Shown here: piece after piece, positions 26,701 to 35,092 of the stretch | Numbering within the stretch: the first letter of the stretch is position 1 | Layout of the letters: every line of letters begins with the position of its first letter | From: Bradyrhizobium macuxiense | GTDB lineage: Bacteria; Pseudomonadota; Alphaproteobacteria; Rhizobiales; Xanthobacteraceae | Length of the DNA: 64,000 nt | NCBI RefSeq assembly: GCF_007993935.1 | Contig: NZ_VITY01000018.1 | Span: forward strand, 62,001-126,000 | Direction: 5' to 3' | Notes under the pieces: model-generated | What the model was told of the DNA's origin: nothing | Seen by the model: the letters and a program-made list of their open reading frames with translations, nothing else | The model's database searches: none | Translations under genes and position numbers: made by a program

Positions 26701-29700
26701 GCAACCATCGATACGCGCGGATTGAGCAGCAATGCGGTCGATTCCACGCTCGGCTACACGTATAGCAACGTGGACCCCACGTCGCCCGGTGTAACCGCTG
26801 ACAGGCCGGCCGTGCTCGCGGTCGCGAATGGCTGGTTCCAATTTCTGGACGCCGTTGGATCCGGAAGCATCAACGTCGCCAGCGGTGCCTCGCTGCTCAC
26901 CGACGGCAGTGTTGTGCTGGCCGCGCCGGGCGGGCTCACGATGGGTGACGTCAATTTCGGCGCGCGCTATCTGAACGTGACACAGGAGCGCGTCAATGTC
27001 GGCACCGAGGCCGCTCTGGCGGCGGCGCAGGCTGCCGGCCAGCTGCCGTCGGGATGGAATCTTACCCAGAGCGTGCTCGACAAGCTATTGCGGCCGTCGA
27101 CGAGCGCGGGCAGCCCCGCGCTCGAACAGCTCATCATCACGGCGAGCGGCTCCTTCAATCTGATCGGCAGTGCCAGTCTGGACACCACGCGCCAAGGCGC
27201 GTCTTCCTCCGATTCGCTCAAATTCGTTCTCAATACGCCGGGCATCTATGGTCTCGGCTCGGCAAGCGACACGGCGAGCATCACCGCGGATACTCTGATC
27301 TGGAATGGCATCCGCAGTGGAAACGGCTCCGTCTCAAGCCCCTATGGCAGCCAGCCGCCGGCCAGTGTCTTGCCCGGCGGGCCCGGCACGGGATCCGGGC
27401 ATCTCGCCATCACAGCCAACGAGATTCTGTTCGGCTACGACGCTGCGCATAGCAAGCCGACCGATGGCGCAACGTTGAACCGTTTCGTGCTTGGTTTCTC
27501 CGATGTCGCCCTGGCGGCGACCAAGCGCGTCACGGCGAACAGTGACGGCGCCTTGAAGGTGGGTCTCAGCAGGGACAGCAACGGCGCCTTGCAGGGCGGC
27601 GCGCTCACCATTGCGACCCCGATGGTCACGGCGAGCAACGGGTCCAAGCTCGATGTGAGCGCAGGCGCAGCCTTGCGTCTGGTCGCGCCGGGAGGGGCCG
27701 CTCCCGCCGATACGCATGGCGTGACCGATCTCGGCGGCACGCTCTCGTTCACCGGCGACAGCGTGTTTGTCGACACCGCATTCGCCTTGCCGTCCGGCAA
27801 GCTGACGCTGAATGCGACGCACGACGTCGTGCTCGGTGCAAACGCAACCGTTGACCTCTCCGGCCGCGGCATCGCCTTCTTCGACGTCACCAAGTTCAGC
27901 TGGGGCGGCGACCTCATCCTGAGCTCCACCAACGGCAACATCATCCAGAATGCGGGTTCGGTGATCGATGTCTCGGCCGCCTACAACACGGCGGGCTCGA
28001 TCGCGGCGAAGGCGATCGAGGCCGCGCATGGCCAGGTTGCGTTCGGCGGTACGCTCAAGGGATCGTCGACGGGCGCTTTCGATAGCGGCCAGTTCACGGT
28101 AGCGGCACAGAATTTCGGCGATTTCGCTGCGTTGAATGCCAAGCTCAATGATGCCGATTTCTTCGGAGCCCGCAGCTTTGATCTCCGCCAAGGGAGCCTC
28201 GTCATCGGTGATGGCGTCAAGGCGCGGTATGTGACGGTCTCGGTCGATCAAGGCAGTCTCACACTGGCCGGCAAGATCGACGCCAGCGGGGCGAAGCCCG
28301 GCACCATCCGCCTGTCCGCGCTCGGCGATCTCAGGCTTGCCGCGAATGCCGTGCTCGATGTCCACGGCAATGTGCTGCAGACCGACAGCTATGGTGCGGC
28401 GATCGAGGCCAACAACATCGCGCATGTCGAGCTCACCACCACGCACGGCACCATGACGCTGGCCGCGGGCGCGACGATCGACATGAGCTCGCCGGACGGC
28501 GTATCGCGGGGCAAGATCGAGCTCAATGCGCCGCGCCGCGGCGGCACCGGCGGCGACGGTGCGGGCGCCAATGATATCGCAATCGACGCCCGCGGCACGC
28601 TCGATATTCGCGGCGCTGGCAGCATCGCGGTGAACGGGTTTCGCACCTACGATCTCCCGGGCGGCAGCGTCATCGATCAGGTCTATCTCGACAGCCTGCA
28701 TAACGACAGCACGGTGTTCATCAACTCGGCGCTCCAGAACGGCGACTTGCGGAACCGCCTTGCAGGGCTCGCGGCCTATGGCTCCGCCTTCCATCTGCGG
28801 CCCGGCGTTGCCATCACCTCAAGCGGTGATCTGTCGACGAAGGGCGATCTCGATTTCTCCGGCTATCGCTATGGGCCCAATGCCGATCCGGCCGTTCGTG
28901 GCTCCGGCGAACCGGGGGTGCTCGTGGTCCGTGCTGCCAGCGATCTCAAGATCAACGGCAGCATCACGGATGGTTTCGCTCCGCCGCCGGCGTCCCCGGA
29001 TGCGGTGACGGTGATCGCCTCCGGCACCCTGTCGGCCGATTACATGGTCAAGACGGGTGGAGTGGTTCTCGGCAATGGCTCGACCATTCCGAGCAACGGC
29101 ACAATCAACATGGTGCTGGAACTCGACAACGGAAGCATCACGCAGAGCCCGAGCGCCGCAAATCCGCTTCCCATCGCAATCACGTTGGCGGAAGACTTCA
29201 CGGTGAGAGGGCCACCCGTTCAGACTAGGAAGCTGAACGGCGGGCATATCATCACGCCGGACAAGATCTACAATCCGGGTGATACGATTCTGCGCAACAC
29301 GGTATTTCCGGCCGGCACCGTGCTCGAGAAGGGCGTCTATTTTACAGGGCCGATCTTCATCAATAACTTCAACAACCTGGCGCTTCAGCCTGTAAATCTG
29401 CCGGCGGGGACCAGTCTTGTCCTGTTTGGGGGATACACGTTTAGCGCCGATACGCTGCTGCCCAAGGGTACGGTGCTGCCGGCCGGCATGACGAACGTCA
29501 ATCTGATCGGACCGGGCGATCGCCAGGTCTGGCCGACCGCCCCCATGCTCGCGGCGGGTACGCAATCCTGGTCGATGCGACTGGTGGGCGGCGCGGATCT
29601 TGCGAGCGCCGACAGCCGGATGCTGCGAACGGCCGACGCGCTTGCCGGTTCAGGCAACGTGGTGCTGAACGATCCGTTCATCGTCACGATCAACAAGCCG

Positions 29701-32700
29701 ACGACACCAGGCGTCAGCGTCGTGCGCACCGGCACAGGCGATCTCGAGATTCTCGCCGGCGGCAACTACGATCAGATGACGCCGTTCGGCGTCTACACGG
29801 CCGGCACCGCGATCAGAGAGACCGGGACGGCAGCGAATGATCCTTACAACCTCGGCCGAGGCAAATTGGCCGACGGCACGGTGCTGGGATCGGCGAACAC
29901 GAACTACGAATCGACGCTCGGCGCGGAGCGCATGTACTACCCCGAGCATGGCGGCGATTTCTTGCTCGTCGCGCAAGCCGATGTCAAAGGCGCGCTGGCG
30001 AATCGAGGGACCGAAATCGGAAGTTGGCTGTGGCGCCAGGGCGGTTCGGAGATCGGTCAGCGGACCGCCTGGGGCATCAACTTCGGCAGCTATGCGTTCA
30101 GTCCAACTCTCGGCGGTGGTGGAATGTCCTTCAACCTCTCCGCCTTCTCCGGCCTCGGTACGCTCGGCGGCGGCAATGTCACGTTGCAGGCCGGCGGCAC
30201 GATCGGTGACGTGGGCCGTGGTGTGATCGTCGCTGTCGGCGGCAGCGGCCGTGTGATGGCGGATGGCAGCCTGGTGCAGACCGGCGGCGGCACGCTGTCG
30301 GTGAGGGCCGGCGATATCGGCACCGGCGGCAATCAATTCGTCAATCTGCGCGGCGCGATGGATGTCGCCACGGGTGATTTCGGCAGCATGGTCGCGAGCA
30401 ATGTCCGCAATGATAGCGGAGCGGATCCGCGGCCGATCAATCCGTTGACGTCCTACTCGATGATCACGGTCGCCGGTGGGGATTTCGCGCCAGGCGACAG
30501 CGTGATCAACATCCGCGCACGCGGCGATCTGGCTGTCGGAGCCATCCTCGATCCTGGCCGGGTCGGTGTCACCGGCGTGACGGCCGCCGACAACGGCAGC
30601 ACGAGCGGCCAGGGCGCCAGCTGGTTCACGCTGTGGACGGGGGAAACCGCCGTCAACATGTTCGCCGCGGGCGGTTCGCTCGCGCCGGGCAGTGCGCCAT
30701 TCGGCTTCAAGTTCCTGCCTTCGACCGTGCGGGCGATCGCCGCGAACGGCAACATCTACAATTCGTTGGGTGGAATGCTGCTGCCGTCAGAGAACGGCGC
30801 GTTCGAGATGCTGGCGGAAGGATCGATCTTCAGTAACACGAACGCCATCGGCGCGTCGATGGCGCCGACATCGGCTCTCGCAACACCATTCCACCCTGCT
30901 TGGGCGATCTCGATCGACGAACCGGGGGGACAGCTCATCACGGCCTCCAATTATTGGGGCAATTATCTTCAAGTGAATGACATGATTAGTGGGCTTGGCG
31001 TCTACTCCTACGCAACGGGCGGGTACCCCTTTGCCTTTGGTGCAAATACGGTGAAGGGCAATCCGGCGCCGAACCAGGGCGACCCGGCACGCATCTATGC
31101 GGTGAACGGCGATATCACTGGGATCACCTATGGGCAGACCATTACGGTGCGGAAGACCACTGACGGCGTTGCCTCCAGCGATGTTTTTTATCAGGCGGCA
31201 GGACCGCTGCGGATGCTTGCGGGGGGCGACATCGTCGATACAAAGGGCCTGATCTTCCACAACGATCCCAATGATGTGTCCACCATCGCGGCCGGCGGCA
31301 GCATCATCTATGCGGGCTGGCCGGGACTCGATTCCGGAGTGAACGGAGGCTGGACGATTGCCGGCCCCGGTACGCTCGAAATCACGGCGGCCAGGAACAT
31401 TTATCAGGGCTCAACCGCGACGGTCGAAAGCATCGGGGCGCTCGCCGCCGGCGACAAGCGGCCCGGCGCCAACGTGGTCATGCAGGCCGGCATCGGCGCG
31501 GGCGAGATCGGTGTTGGCCAAGTCGACTGGACCGGTTTTGCCAGGCTCTATCTCGATCCGAACAATCTCGCAGGCGCCGGCCCGCTCGCCGACCAGCACG
31601 GCAAGGTGGCGAAGACCTACGCCGATGAGCTCTACGATTGGCTGAAGGAGCGCTTCGGCTATAGCGGCGCCAAGGCCGATGCGCTCAGTTACTTCTTCAC
31701 GCTGGCCGATGCACAGCAGCGCGTCTTCCTGCGGCAGGTCTACTACGCCGAGTTGAGCGCGGGCGGGCGTGAGTACAACGATACGAACGGCCCGCGTCCG
31801 GGCTCTTATTTGCGCGGACGCGAGGCGATCGCAGCACTGTTTCCGCATGATGGGGCCTATCGTGGCGACATCACGATGTTCACCGCGGCCTCCGGCACGC
31901 CGGGCGCGGCGAACTACAAGATCCAGAGCGGCTTCGTGCACACCGATTTCGGCGGCGACATCCAGTTCCTGACCCCGGGCGGCGGCGTCACGATCGGGAC
32001 CGAGGGGCTGCTGCCGGGTGCCGATGCGGGTCTGATCACGCAAGGCGCGGGCAACATCCAGATCTATTCGCAAAACAGTGTGCTGATGGGCCTGTCGCGC
32101 ATCATGACGACGTTCGGCGGCAACATCGTGATCTGGTCGGCGGAGGGCGATATCAACGCCGGCCGCGGCGCCAAGACCACGGTGCTCTATACGCCGCCAA
32201 AGCGGGCCTACGACAACTACGGCAACATCACGATATCGCCGGTGGTGCCGTCGAGCGGCGCCGGCATCGCAACGCTGCAACCGATCCCGGAGGTGCCGCG
32301 CGGCACGGTCGATCTGATCGCGCCGCTCGGCACCGTCGATGCGGGCGAGGCCGGCATCCGCGCGTCGAGCTTCGTCAACATCGCGGCGCTGCATATCGTC
32401 AATGCCGCCAACATTCAGGCGCAGGGCGGCGTGATCGGCGTGCCGGTGGTTCAGGCGCCCAACATGGGCGCCCTGAGCGAAGCCTCGAACACGGCGGGGG
32501 CCGCTGCGAAGCAGGCGGCAGTGCCGCCGCCGCAGACCAACGATCAGCCCTCGGTCATCATCGTCGAAGTGCTCGGCTACGGCGGGGGCGACGGTGGCGA
32601 TGAACCGAAGCGGCGCGGCAGCGACAAGCAGAGCCAATACGACCCGAACAGCGCCTTCCAGTTGATCGGCGATGGCCAGTTGAGCGCGGAGCAGATGAAG

Positions 32701-32739
32701 AAGCTGACGCCGGAGGAGCGGCGTCAGGTGGTGAACTGA
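20767..32739 (+). CDS. Giant filamentous-haemagglutinin-like exoprotein (TpsA type)
   Basis: A 3,990-residue protein from the ATG at 20767. It has an extended signal peptide (SRATVRTALFGSVSVVALLA), then a two-partner-secretion domain at about residues 100-260 containing the NQNGIIFGG motif near 203. Next come more than 3,000 residues of parallel beta-helix-type sequence, rich in Gly, Asn, Thr and Asp (many G-G-N-x-T/V-L-T/S and D-V-S-G runs). A C-terminal DUF3739-like region (about 3,590-3,900) and a charged tail with GGGDGGDEPKRRGSDKQ follow. Such proteins cross the outer membrane through a TpsB pore and mediate adhesion or biofilm. No TpsB gene is in the window. The ECF/FecR/STN genes just upstream suggest it is induced by an envelope signal. 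The reading frame is unbroken over 12 kb. Confidence 0.9.
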   Translation: MVPRLSRSLSRATVRTALFGSVSVVALLANTPVVARPFGSSWTSSPSAAAMAASQSAAQDAAAAAKQGQDAMARATRAIQAIQGLQNAARSAAQTSQRSVTLPQVAVPNGLAPGGLQVAPGWQGANAPTQAVDAAGQTQVGIAQTRAQAILNWNSFNVGARTTLTFDQQGNTNWVALNRVVGSTAPSQILGNIKADGSVYVINQNGIIFGGASQVNVGSLIASSANITDTQFLTSGMYAQQAGGRYVPSFTDARGAVRVEPGALISTSAPSSVTQGGGFVLLMGTEVSNAGSITAPRGQVQLAAGNDFLLRPGYSTDANQASTTRGNEISPIVRDAIAAVGNSGLIFAQQGDITLAGRSVNQNGALVATTSVNTRGTIHLLNAASDAAGSITLAGGSLTAILPELGSSDTALDSQRNQLVADSKAFTHAPVANAQFDNLSQLSDRLDQGRIEIVSGGTVNFKAGSTTQAQGGQVAVNAGHRVFAESGSVIDVSGVRGVLLPMSTNNLLINVQGNELRDSPVNRDQDSLKNADVWIDARDLVLVPAGTGGYATDRYYTPGGLLEVSGYLANTVHRIGEWAAVGGSVTLSAPEVVAQKGAVFDVSGGSVSYQGGYIRTTNFLGADGRLYSANQARADMQFYGIGAGFIREHKLGGKVAPNLTEIWTSPFGKGRVTTRWEDGYTIGRDAGSLILSTPTAVFEADIVADVVTSSRQTTARPDGTTDGYKLSQNVAPLQGKLALGGYSGLGLTDASAARVVFGRTPEISETLNVTSVLPDDRIGTALFNSDALNAAKLGGLNVASSKEIHVEAPLELAPGAQVIFAAPHVELGANVTAHGGSVTLTNLMHALLGQNQNEQWWALRDADGKALVTIGQNVAVDLSGLWSNGLTGADVSGQAHVDGGNLTVSTTGGITLASGSLIDVSSGGAILATGKTKGGKGGNVSLVANDYSHLVWTQFFTNPLILDGTIRAYGFAGGGTLTLNAGQAIAIGEAVADALVLDPAIFKSGFTAYNISSNTGIRIGEGTRVDAEVPVYRFTQGSFGAPSGSPVADAATLWTPPRFSVNSFTHGATQRVGADVTFWSLHDFTLAKGASINVDPGRSVSIYANRQTVIDGAITAPAGNILITSLQDAPGDTRYNSGYGEFGLTRSFWIGDDAVLDVSARDAVGRDDDGISYAAVPDGGTIRIGGTGALDPKYPVVSDAFVIVRPGALIDASGTSAVVDVQNGKTYVPTLAASDGGTISLYSSFGMALDGTLRAAAGGSGASGGSLNLTMSWRGYVVGQPNTSSPYASNELPPEFQRSRDITLVQNATGSGLGANLSPGQADPALQFGRTVISVNQVAKGGFGSLALYTRDLLVFDGNVDLSLSRSLRLSSGVIAAASGTPNSTINLSAPYVRLDGVYNAEDSQTAVGYSPGINNVGVRNPAAGGSFTVAGDLIDVYGPVQFGATGQQGSGAVDIGRPVSIPFDARGFRQVALQSNGDIRFGSGGLDVENLALTADQIYPLSGALALIKVGLRPSGTYSIYDPDAHLVIRRNDDETPPVPASAFGDLVLIAADIDQGGVVRAPLGRISFNDTRLVSGPLVSPASNARITFRSGSITSASAAGLIMPFGGTSDGIAYQGADGTLRNLASATYDDHQGRYLIASGISINAASVVGEPGSVLDLSGGGTLTGAGFISGRGGSVDALKTALVNANPVNSYSAAGNKVYAILPGYAADYAPAIATNGAGDPVIGQQITLPSGVPGLPAGTYTLLPSSYALLPGGYRVELGSTGTTVMAPGRAGNGSVVTSGYLGVANTAIQDTLPTRVILTSGQTTRLYSQYNETGYADFERAQAATFGGFRPRLPEDGKVLDIGLFPQQDNTKSLSFAGTALFDGAKGGVDGTLVVRPSALMASTAALDITAPGATPIAGHTSISSDDINAFRASTLLLGGVSVFSAPDGDPGAGAQIFFDGRVAVNLLDGASIRAGQVFLVGKSVNMAGGATIDTRGLSSNAVDSTLGYTYSNVDPTSPGVTADRPAVLAVANGWFQFLDAVGSGSINVASGASLLTDGSVVLAAPGGLTMGDVNFGARYLNVTQERVNVGTEAALAAAQAAGQLPSGWNLTQSVLDKLLRPSTSAGSPALEQLIITASGSFNLIGSASLDTTRQGASSSDSLKFVLNTPGIYGLGSASDTASITADTLIWNGIRSGNGSVSSPYGSQPPASVLPGGPGTGSGHLAITANEILFGYDAAHSKPTDGATLNRFVLGFSDVALAATKRVTANSDGALKVGLSRDSNGALQGGALTIATPMVTASNGSKLDVSAGAALRLVAPGGAAPADTHGVTDLGGTLSFTGDSVFVDTAFALPSGKLTLNATHDVVLGANATVDLSGRGIAFFDVTKFSWGGDLILSSTNGNIIQNAGSVIDVSAAYNTAGSIAAKAIEAAHGQVAFGGTLKGSSTGAFDSGQFTVAAQNFGDFAALNAKLNDADFFGARSFDLRQGSLVIGDGVKARYVTVSVDQGSLTLAGKIDASGAKPGTIRLSALGDLRLAANAVLDVHGNVLQTDSYGAAIEANNIAHVELTTTHGTMTLAAGATIDMSSPDGVSRGKIELNAPRRGGTGGDGAGANDIAIDARGTLDIRGAGSIAVNGFRTYDLPGGSVIDQVYLDSLHNDSTVFINSALQNGDLRNRLAGLAAYGSAFHLRPGVAITSSGDLSTKGDLDFSGYRYGPNADPAVRGSGEPGVLVVRAASDLKINGSITDGFAPPPASPDAVTVIASGTLSADYMVKTGGVVLGNGSTIPSNGTINMVLELDNGSITQSPSAANPLPIAITLAEDFTVRGPPVQTRKLNGGHIITPDKIYNPGDTILRNTVFPAGTVLEKGVYFTGPIFINNFNNLALQPVNLPAGTSLVLFGGYTFSADTLLPKGTVLPAGMTNVNLIGPGDRQVWPTAPMLAAGTQSWSMRLVGGADLASADSRMLRTADALAGSGNVVLNDPFIVTINKPTTPGVSVVRTGTGDLEILAGGNYDQMTPFGVYTAGTAIRETGTAANDPYNLGRGKLADGTVLGSANTNYESTLGAERMYYPEHGGDFLLVAQADVKGALANRGTEIGSWLWRQGGSEIGQRTAWGINFGSYAFSPTLGGGGMSFNLSAFSGLGTLGGGNVTLQAGGTIGDVGRGVIVAVGGSGRVMADGSLVQTGGGTLSVRAGDIGTGGNQFVNLRGAMDVATGDFGSMVASNVRNDSGADPRPINPLTSYSMITVAGGDFAPGDSVINIRARGDLAVGAILDPGRVGVTGVTAADNGSTSGQGASWFTLWTGETAVNMFAAGGSLAPGSAPFGFKFLPSTVRAIAANGNIYNSLGGMLLPSENGAFEMLAEGSIFSNTNAIGASMAPTSALATPFHPAWAISIDEPGGQLITASNYWGNYLQVNDMISGLGVYSYATGGYPFAFGANTVKGNPAPNQGDPARIYAVNGDITGITYGQTITVRKTTDGVASSDVFYQAAGPLRMLAGGDIVDTKGLIFHNDPNDVSTIAAGGSIIYAGWPGLDSGVNGGWTIAGPGTLEITAARNIYQGSTATVESIGALAAGDKRPGANVVMQAGIGAGEIGVGQVDWTGFARLYLDPNNLAGAGPLADQHGKVAKTYADELYDWLKERFGYSGAKADALSYFFTLADAQQRVFLRQVYYAELSAGGREYNDTNGPRPGSYLRGREAIAALFPHDGAYRGDITMFTAASGTPGAANYKIQSGFVHTDFGGDIQFLTPGGGVTIGTEGLLPGADAGLITQGAGNIQIYSQNSVLMGLSRIMTTFGGNIVIWSAEGDINAGRGAKTTVLYTPPKRAYDNYGNITISPVVPSSGAGIATLQPIPEVPRGTVDLIAPLGTVDAGEAGIRASSFVNIAALHIVNAANIQAQGGVIGVPVVQAPNMGALSEASNTAGAAAKQAAVPPPQTNDQPSVIIVEVLGYGGGDGGDEPKRRGSDKQSQYDPNSAFQLIGDGQLSAEQMKKLTPEERRQVVN

Positions 32740-32741
32740 AG

Positions 32742-32838
32742 TATGATCCGGAAAAGTGCGAAGCGGTTTTCCCTCGCGACAAACGCGGAACGCGTTTGCG
32801 CGGAGATAATGCTCAAACAAAGAGCTAACGCGCGATGA
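32742..32838. repeat. Bradyrhizobium-type intergenic repeat (GGAAAA...TTTTCC)
   Basis: Just after the exoprotein stop is a segment of a kind I recognise as widespread in Bradyrhizobium. It has GGAAAA (32750-32755) facing TTTTCC (32767-32772), then AACGCGGAACGCGTT and ATAATGCTCAAACAA. The rest of the 339-bp gap to 33078 shows no convincing gene, promoter or U-tract terminator. The exoprotein and the antiterminator gene on the other strand converge here. Confidence 0.6.
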
Positions 32839-33078
32839 CTTGACTTTGAATCGACCAGGCTCCGCTTCATCTCGCGGGCGAGGGGGTTTGCGCGATTTCG
32901 GAATATTGGAAATGTACCCCTGAGTTGCCCGACGTGTCAAGTTGCTCGATCGAACGCCGGCAGCCGCCGGCGCCTTTGCATGGGGTTGTTTTCGATATTT
33001 TGGCAGCGCGGCACCTGCGGCGCCACGGCGATCGTGCTCGATCGCTCCGCGGACCCGTCATGCGTCGGGCGACACCGG

Positions 33079-33666
33079 CTAACCGGTCGCCCGGGGCAGG
33101 GAGCCCTTGGCCGTGATCTCGGCCGAGAGCTCCTCGATGGTCTTGCGCTGCTCCATGGCGGCGCGCCGGATCAGCGCGAAGGCGGCCGGCTCGGCCAGTG
33201 CGTGGGTGTGCATGACCTGAAGCACCGCGGCGAGCACAACGCGGCGCGACCGAAGCCGCTGCTCGAGCTTCACCACCTGCTGCTTCAGCTCGTTGGTGCG
33301 TTCGCGTCGTTCGAAGGCCAGCACGAGCGCGGCATAGATGCCGGCCGAGCGCAGCGGCTTGACCAGGAACGAGGCCGGATCGAGGTCGAGCACCAGCTTC
33401 AGGCGGCTTGGCGTTTCCGTGCCCAGCAAAGCAATGACCGGGCTGCGTCCAAGCGAGCTGCGCTGCGCCGGTGAGGTGAGCGGCAGGAACTCGTCGTCGA
33501 TCAGCGCCACGTCCGGCCGGCAGTCGATCGTGCCGCCGCCATCCCATATGACGATGTCGATCCCGAGGCGCTCGAACTGGCGCCTCACGATGGTGGCGTC
33601 GCGCTCGTCCTTGATGGCGACGAGCGCCTTGCGTCCGCGCAGCGAAAACGACGACGGCTTGCTCAT
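33079..33666 (-). CDS. AmiR-like ANTAR antiterminator (second copy)
   Basis: A 195-residue protein, the length of Pseudomonas AmiR (196). The receiver-like part (residues about 10-120; RKALVAIKDERDATIVRRQF) lacks an obvious phosphorylation site. A coiled coil (RTNELKQQVVKLEQRLRSRR) leads into the ANTAR domain (about 135-188; VVLAAVLQVMHTHALAEPAA, FALIRRAAMEQRKTIEELSAEI). Its start overlaps the AmiC-like stop by ATGA. It would act on RNA of a nearby operon. The amidase leader at 34968-35257 on the other strand, which contains a terminator, is the obvious candidate. Confidence 0.88.
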   Translation of the reverse strand: MSKPSSFSLRGRKALVAIKDERDATIVRRQFERLGIDIVIWDGGGTIDCRPDVALIDDEFLPLTSPAQRSSLGRSPVIALLGTETPSRLKLVLDLDPASFLVKPLRSAGIYAALVLAFERRERTNELKQQVVKLEQRLRSRRVVLAAVLQVMHTHALAEPAAFALIRRAAMEQRKTIEELSAEITAKGSLPRATG

Positions 33667-34826
33667 TTCACGACCCGCAAATGCGGCGCATTCGGCAACG
33701 TTCCATCCCGTGCAGGGCTGGCGGCGATGTCGAGTTGCGTCAGGTAAGGATCCGGCTTAACCGGAGCGTCGGCTTCCCAGAAGATGTCAAACTGTCCTTC
33801 GGCATTGGAGACGGCGAGCCGCGGCGTCAGGACGCAGTGGTTGTTGCTGCCGTCGATCCACACCGGACCTTGCGGCGAATTGTAGCGGTGGCCGGCCGCC
33901 GCGCGCCGCACCTCGCCGATGTCGGATGTGCCGGCGCGCTGCAGGGCGCGGGCCAGCAGATAGACCGCGACATAGGCGGATTGCCCGTCTACCGACGGGC
34001 TGGAGTGCTCGCCGTGACGCGCCTTCCAGCGCGCGACGAAGGCCTGGTTCTCGGGCAGGCGAATGCTTTCGAAATAGGCCGACGACGTGATGCATCCGGC
34101 CGATGCGGGGCCCGCGATCTTCAGCTCGGGCTCGCACAGGCTGCAGCTCAGCATCGGGATGTCGAGACCCGCAGCAAGGGTTGCCGCATGGAAGGCGCGG
34201 ATGAAGTCATAGCTCGAACTGCCGACCAGCGTGTTGAAGACGACCGGCGGCCGGCGCCGCACGATCTCGTCGACGATGTGCGTGACCGCGCTCTCACCGA
34301 GCTCGAGCAGGCGTTCCGCAAGAATCTTTCCGCGCGCCGCCGTCACCAGCTCGCGGGTGACGCGATTGGTTTCCCAGGTCCAGACATAGTTGGAGCCGAC
34401 ACAGAAGATCTCGCGCGACAGATTATCGAGCACGTAGCGCACCAGCGGCAGCACGTTGTGATTGGGCGAGGCGCCGACATAGATCACGTTGTCGGAACAT
34501 TCGAACCCCTCGTAGCGCGCCGGATACCACAGCAGGCGGTCGGTGCGCTCGACGATCGGCAGCACCTGCTTGCGCGAGGCCGACGTGTAGCAACCGATGA
34601 TGTGCTCGACCGCGACATTGCGAATGAGGTCGTCGCAGACCGTATGGTATTCCGAAATGATCCCGCGGGGATCGCGGACGTGCGCAGCGATCGAGAAGTC
34701 GAACTCGTCCTGCTCGTTGATCTCGTCGACCGCCATCATGGCGCTCTTGAGGATCTCGCGTCCCATGGCCTGATAGGGCCCATGCTGCGAGCAGATAATG
34801 CCAACGGGAATGGACGGCTTTGTCAT
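33663..34826 (-). CDS. AmiC-like cytosolic ligand sensor (second copy)
   Basis: A 387-residue Peripla_BP_5 protein that begins MTKPSIPVGIICSQHGPYQA, with no signal peptide, so it is a cytosolic sensor like AmiC. It keeps the AmiC-family blocks GCYTSASRKQVLPIVERTDR and LLWYPARYEGFECSDN. It is divergent enough from the 4676 copy that a different ligand is likely. It is translated first and coupled to the ANTAR gene. It faces away from the amidase/formamidase/transporter operon across a 431-bp regulatory gap, so that operon is its probable target. Confidence 0.88.
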   Translation of the reverse strand: MTKPSIPVGIICSQHGPYQAMGREILKSAMMAVDEINEQDEFDFSIAAHVRDPRGIISEYHTVCDDLIRNVAVEHIIGCYTSASRKQVLPIVERTDRLLWYPARYEGFECSDNVIYVGASPNHNVLPLVRYVLDNLSREIFCVGSNYVWTWETNRVTRELVTAARGKILAERLLELGESAVTHIVDEIVRRRPPVVFNTLVGSSSYDFIRAFHAATLAAGLDIPMLSCSLCEPELKIAGPASAGCITSSAYFESIRLPENQAFVARWKARHGEHSSPSVDGQSAYVAVYLLARALQRAGTSDIGEVRRAAAGHRYNSPQGPVWIDGSNNHCVLTPRLAVSNAEGQFDIFWEADAPVKPDPYLTQLDIAASPARDGTLPNAPHLRVVK

Positions 34827-34839
34827 CGACGACTTTCAG

Positions 34840-34919
34840 TGCACCTTGCGAAGGAAATCATCTTCGCAGAGGTCGGTGCAAGAGGTCATGCCGATTTGCT
34901 GCGCATGCACCTTGCGAAA
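34840..34919. promoter_or_regulatory. Repeated TGCACCTTGCGAA sites in the divergent gap
   Basis: TGCACCTTGCGAA occurs at 34840-34852 and again at 34906-34918, a 66-bp spacing. The first copy also belongs to an inverted arrangement: TGCACC (34840) with GGTGCA (34875-34880) and TGCGAAG (34847) with CTTCGCA (34862-34868). The second copy ends 19 bp before the -35 box of the amidase promoter. This could be a pair of operators, or a hairpin in the leader of the AmiC-like gene, which starts at 34826 on the other strand. Confidence 0.5.
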
Positions 34920-34937
34920 TTTGTGCAGCCAGCCTCG

Positions 34938-34967
34938 TTGACAACGCGCTGCACACCTCCTTAGAAT
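34938..34967 (+). promoter_or_regulatory. Near-consensus sigma-70 promoter of the amidase operon
   Basis: TTGACA (34938-34943, 6 of 6) and TAGAAT (34962-34967, 5 of 6 to TATAAT) are 18 bp apart. This is the best housekeeping promoter in the window. It predicts a leader of about 280 nt before the amidase start at 35258, and that leader contains the terminator at 35093-35139. Confidence 0.7.
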
Positions 34968-35092
34968 TTTCTGCTACAGGGCTTCCTGTCGAACCTTGCG
35001 TGCGTCGATCTGGCCGATGACGTCCCGATCGCCGCGCAGAGTGCTCCGTTCGATCACGGTCCCTTGCGATTGATCATAGCCGCGGCATTTGG

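Noticed and set aside
34968..35092. A two-hexaloop ANTAR target in the amidase leader
   Set aside because: ACAGG-GCTT-CCTGT and CGTC/GACG hairpins exist, but neither has a six-base loop with the expected A and G, so only the promoter and terminator are claimed.
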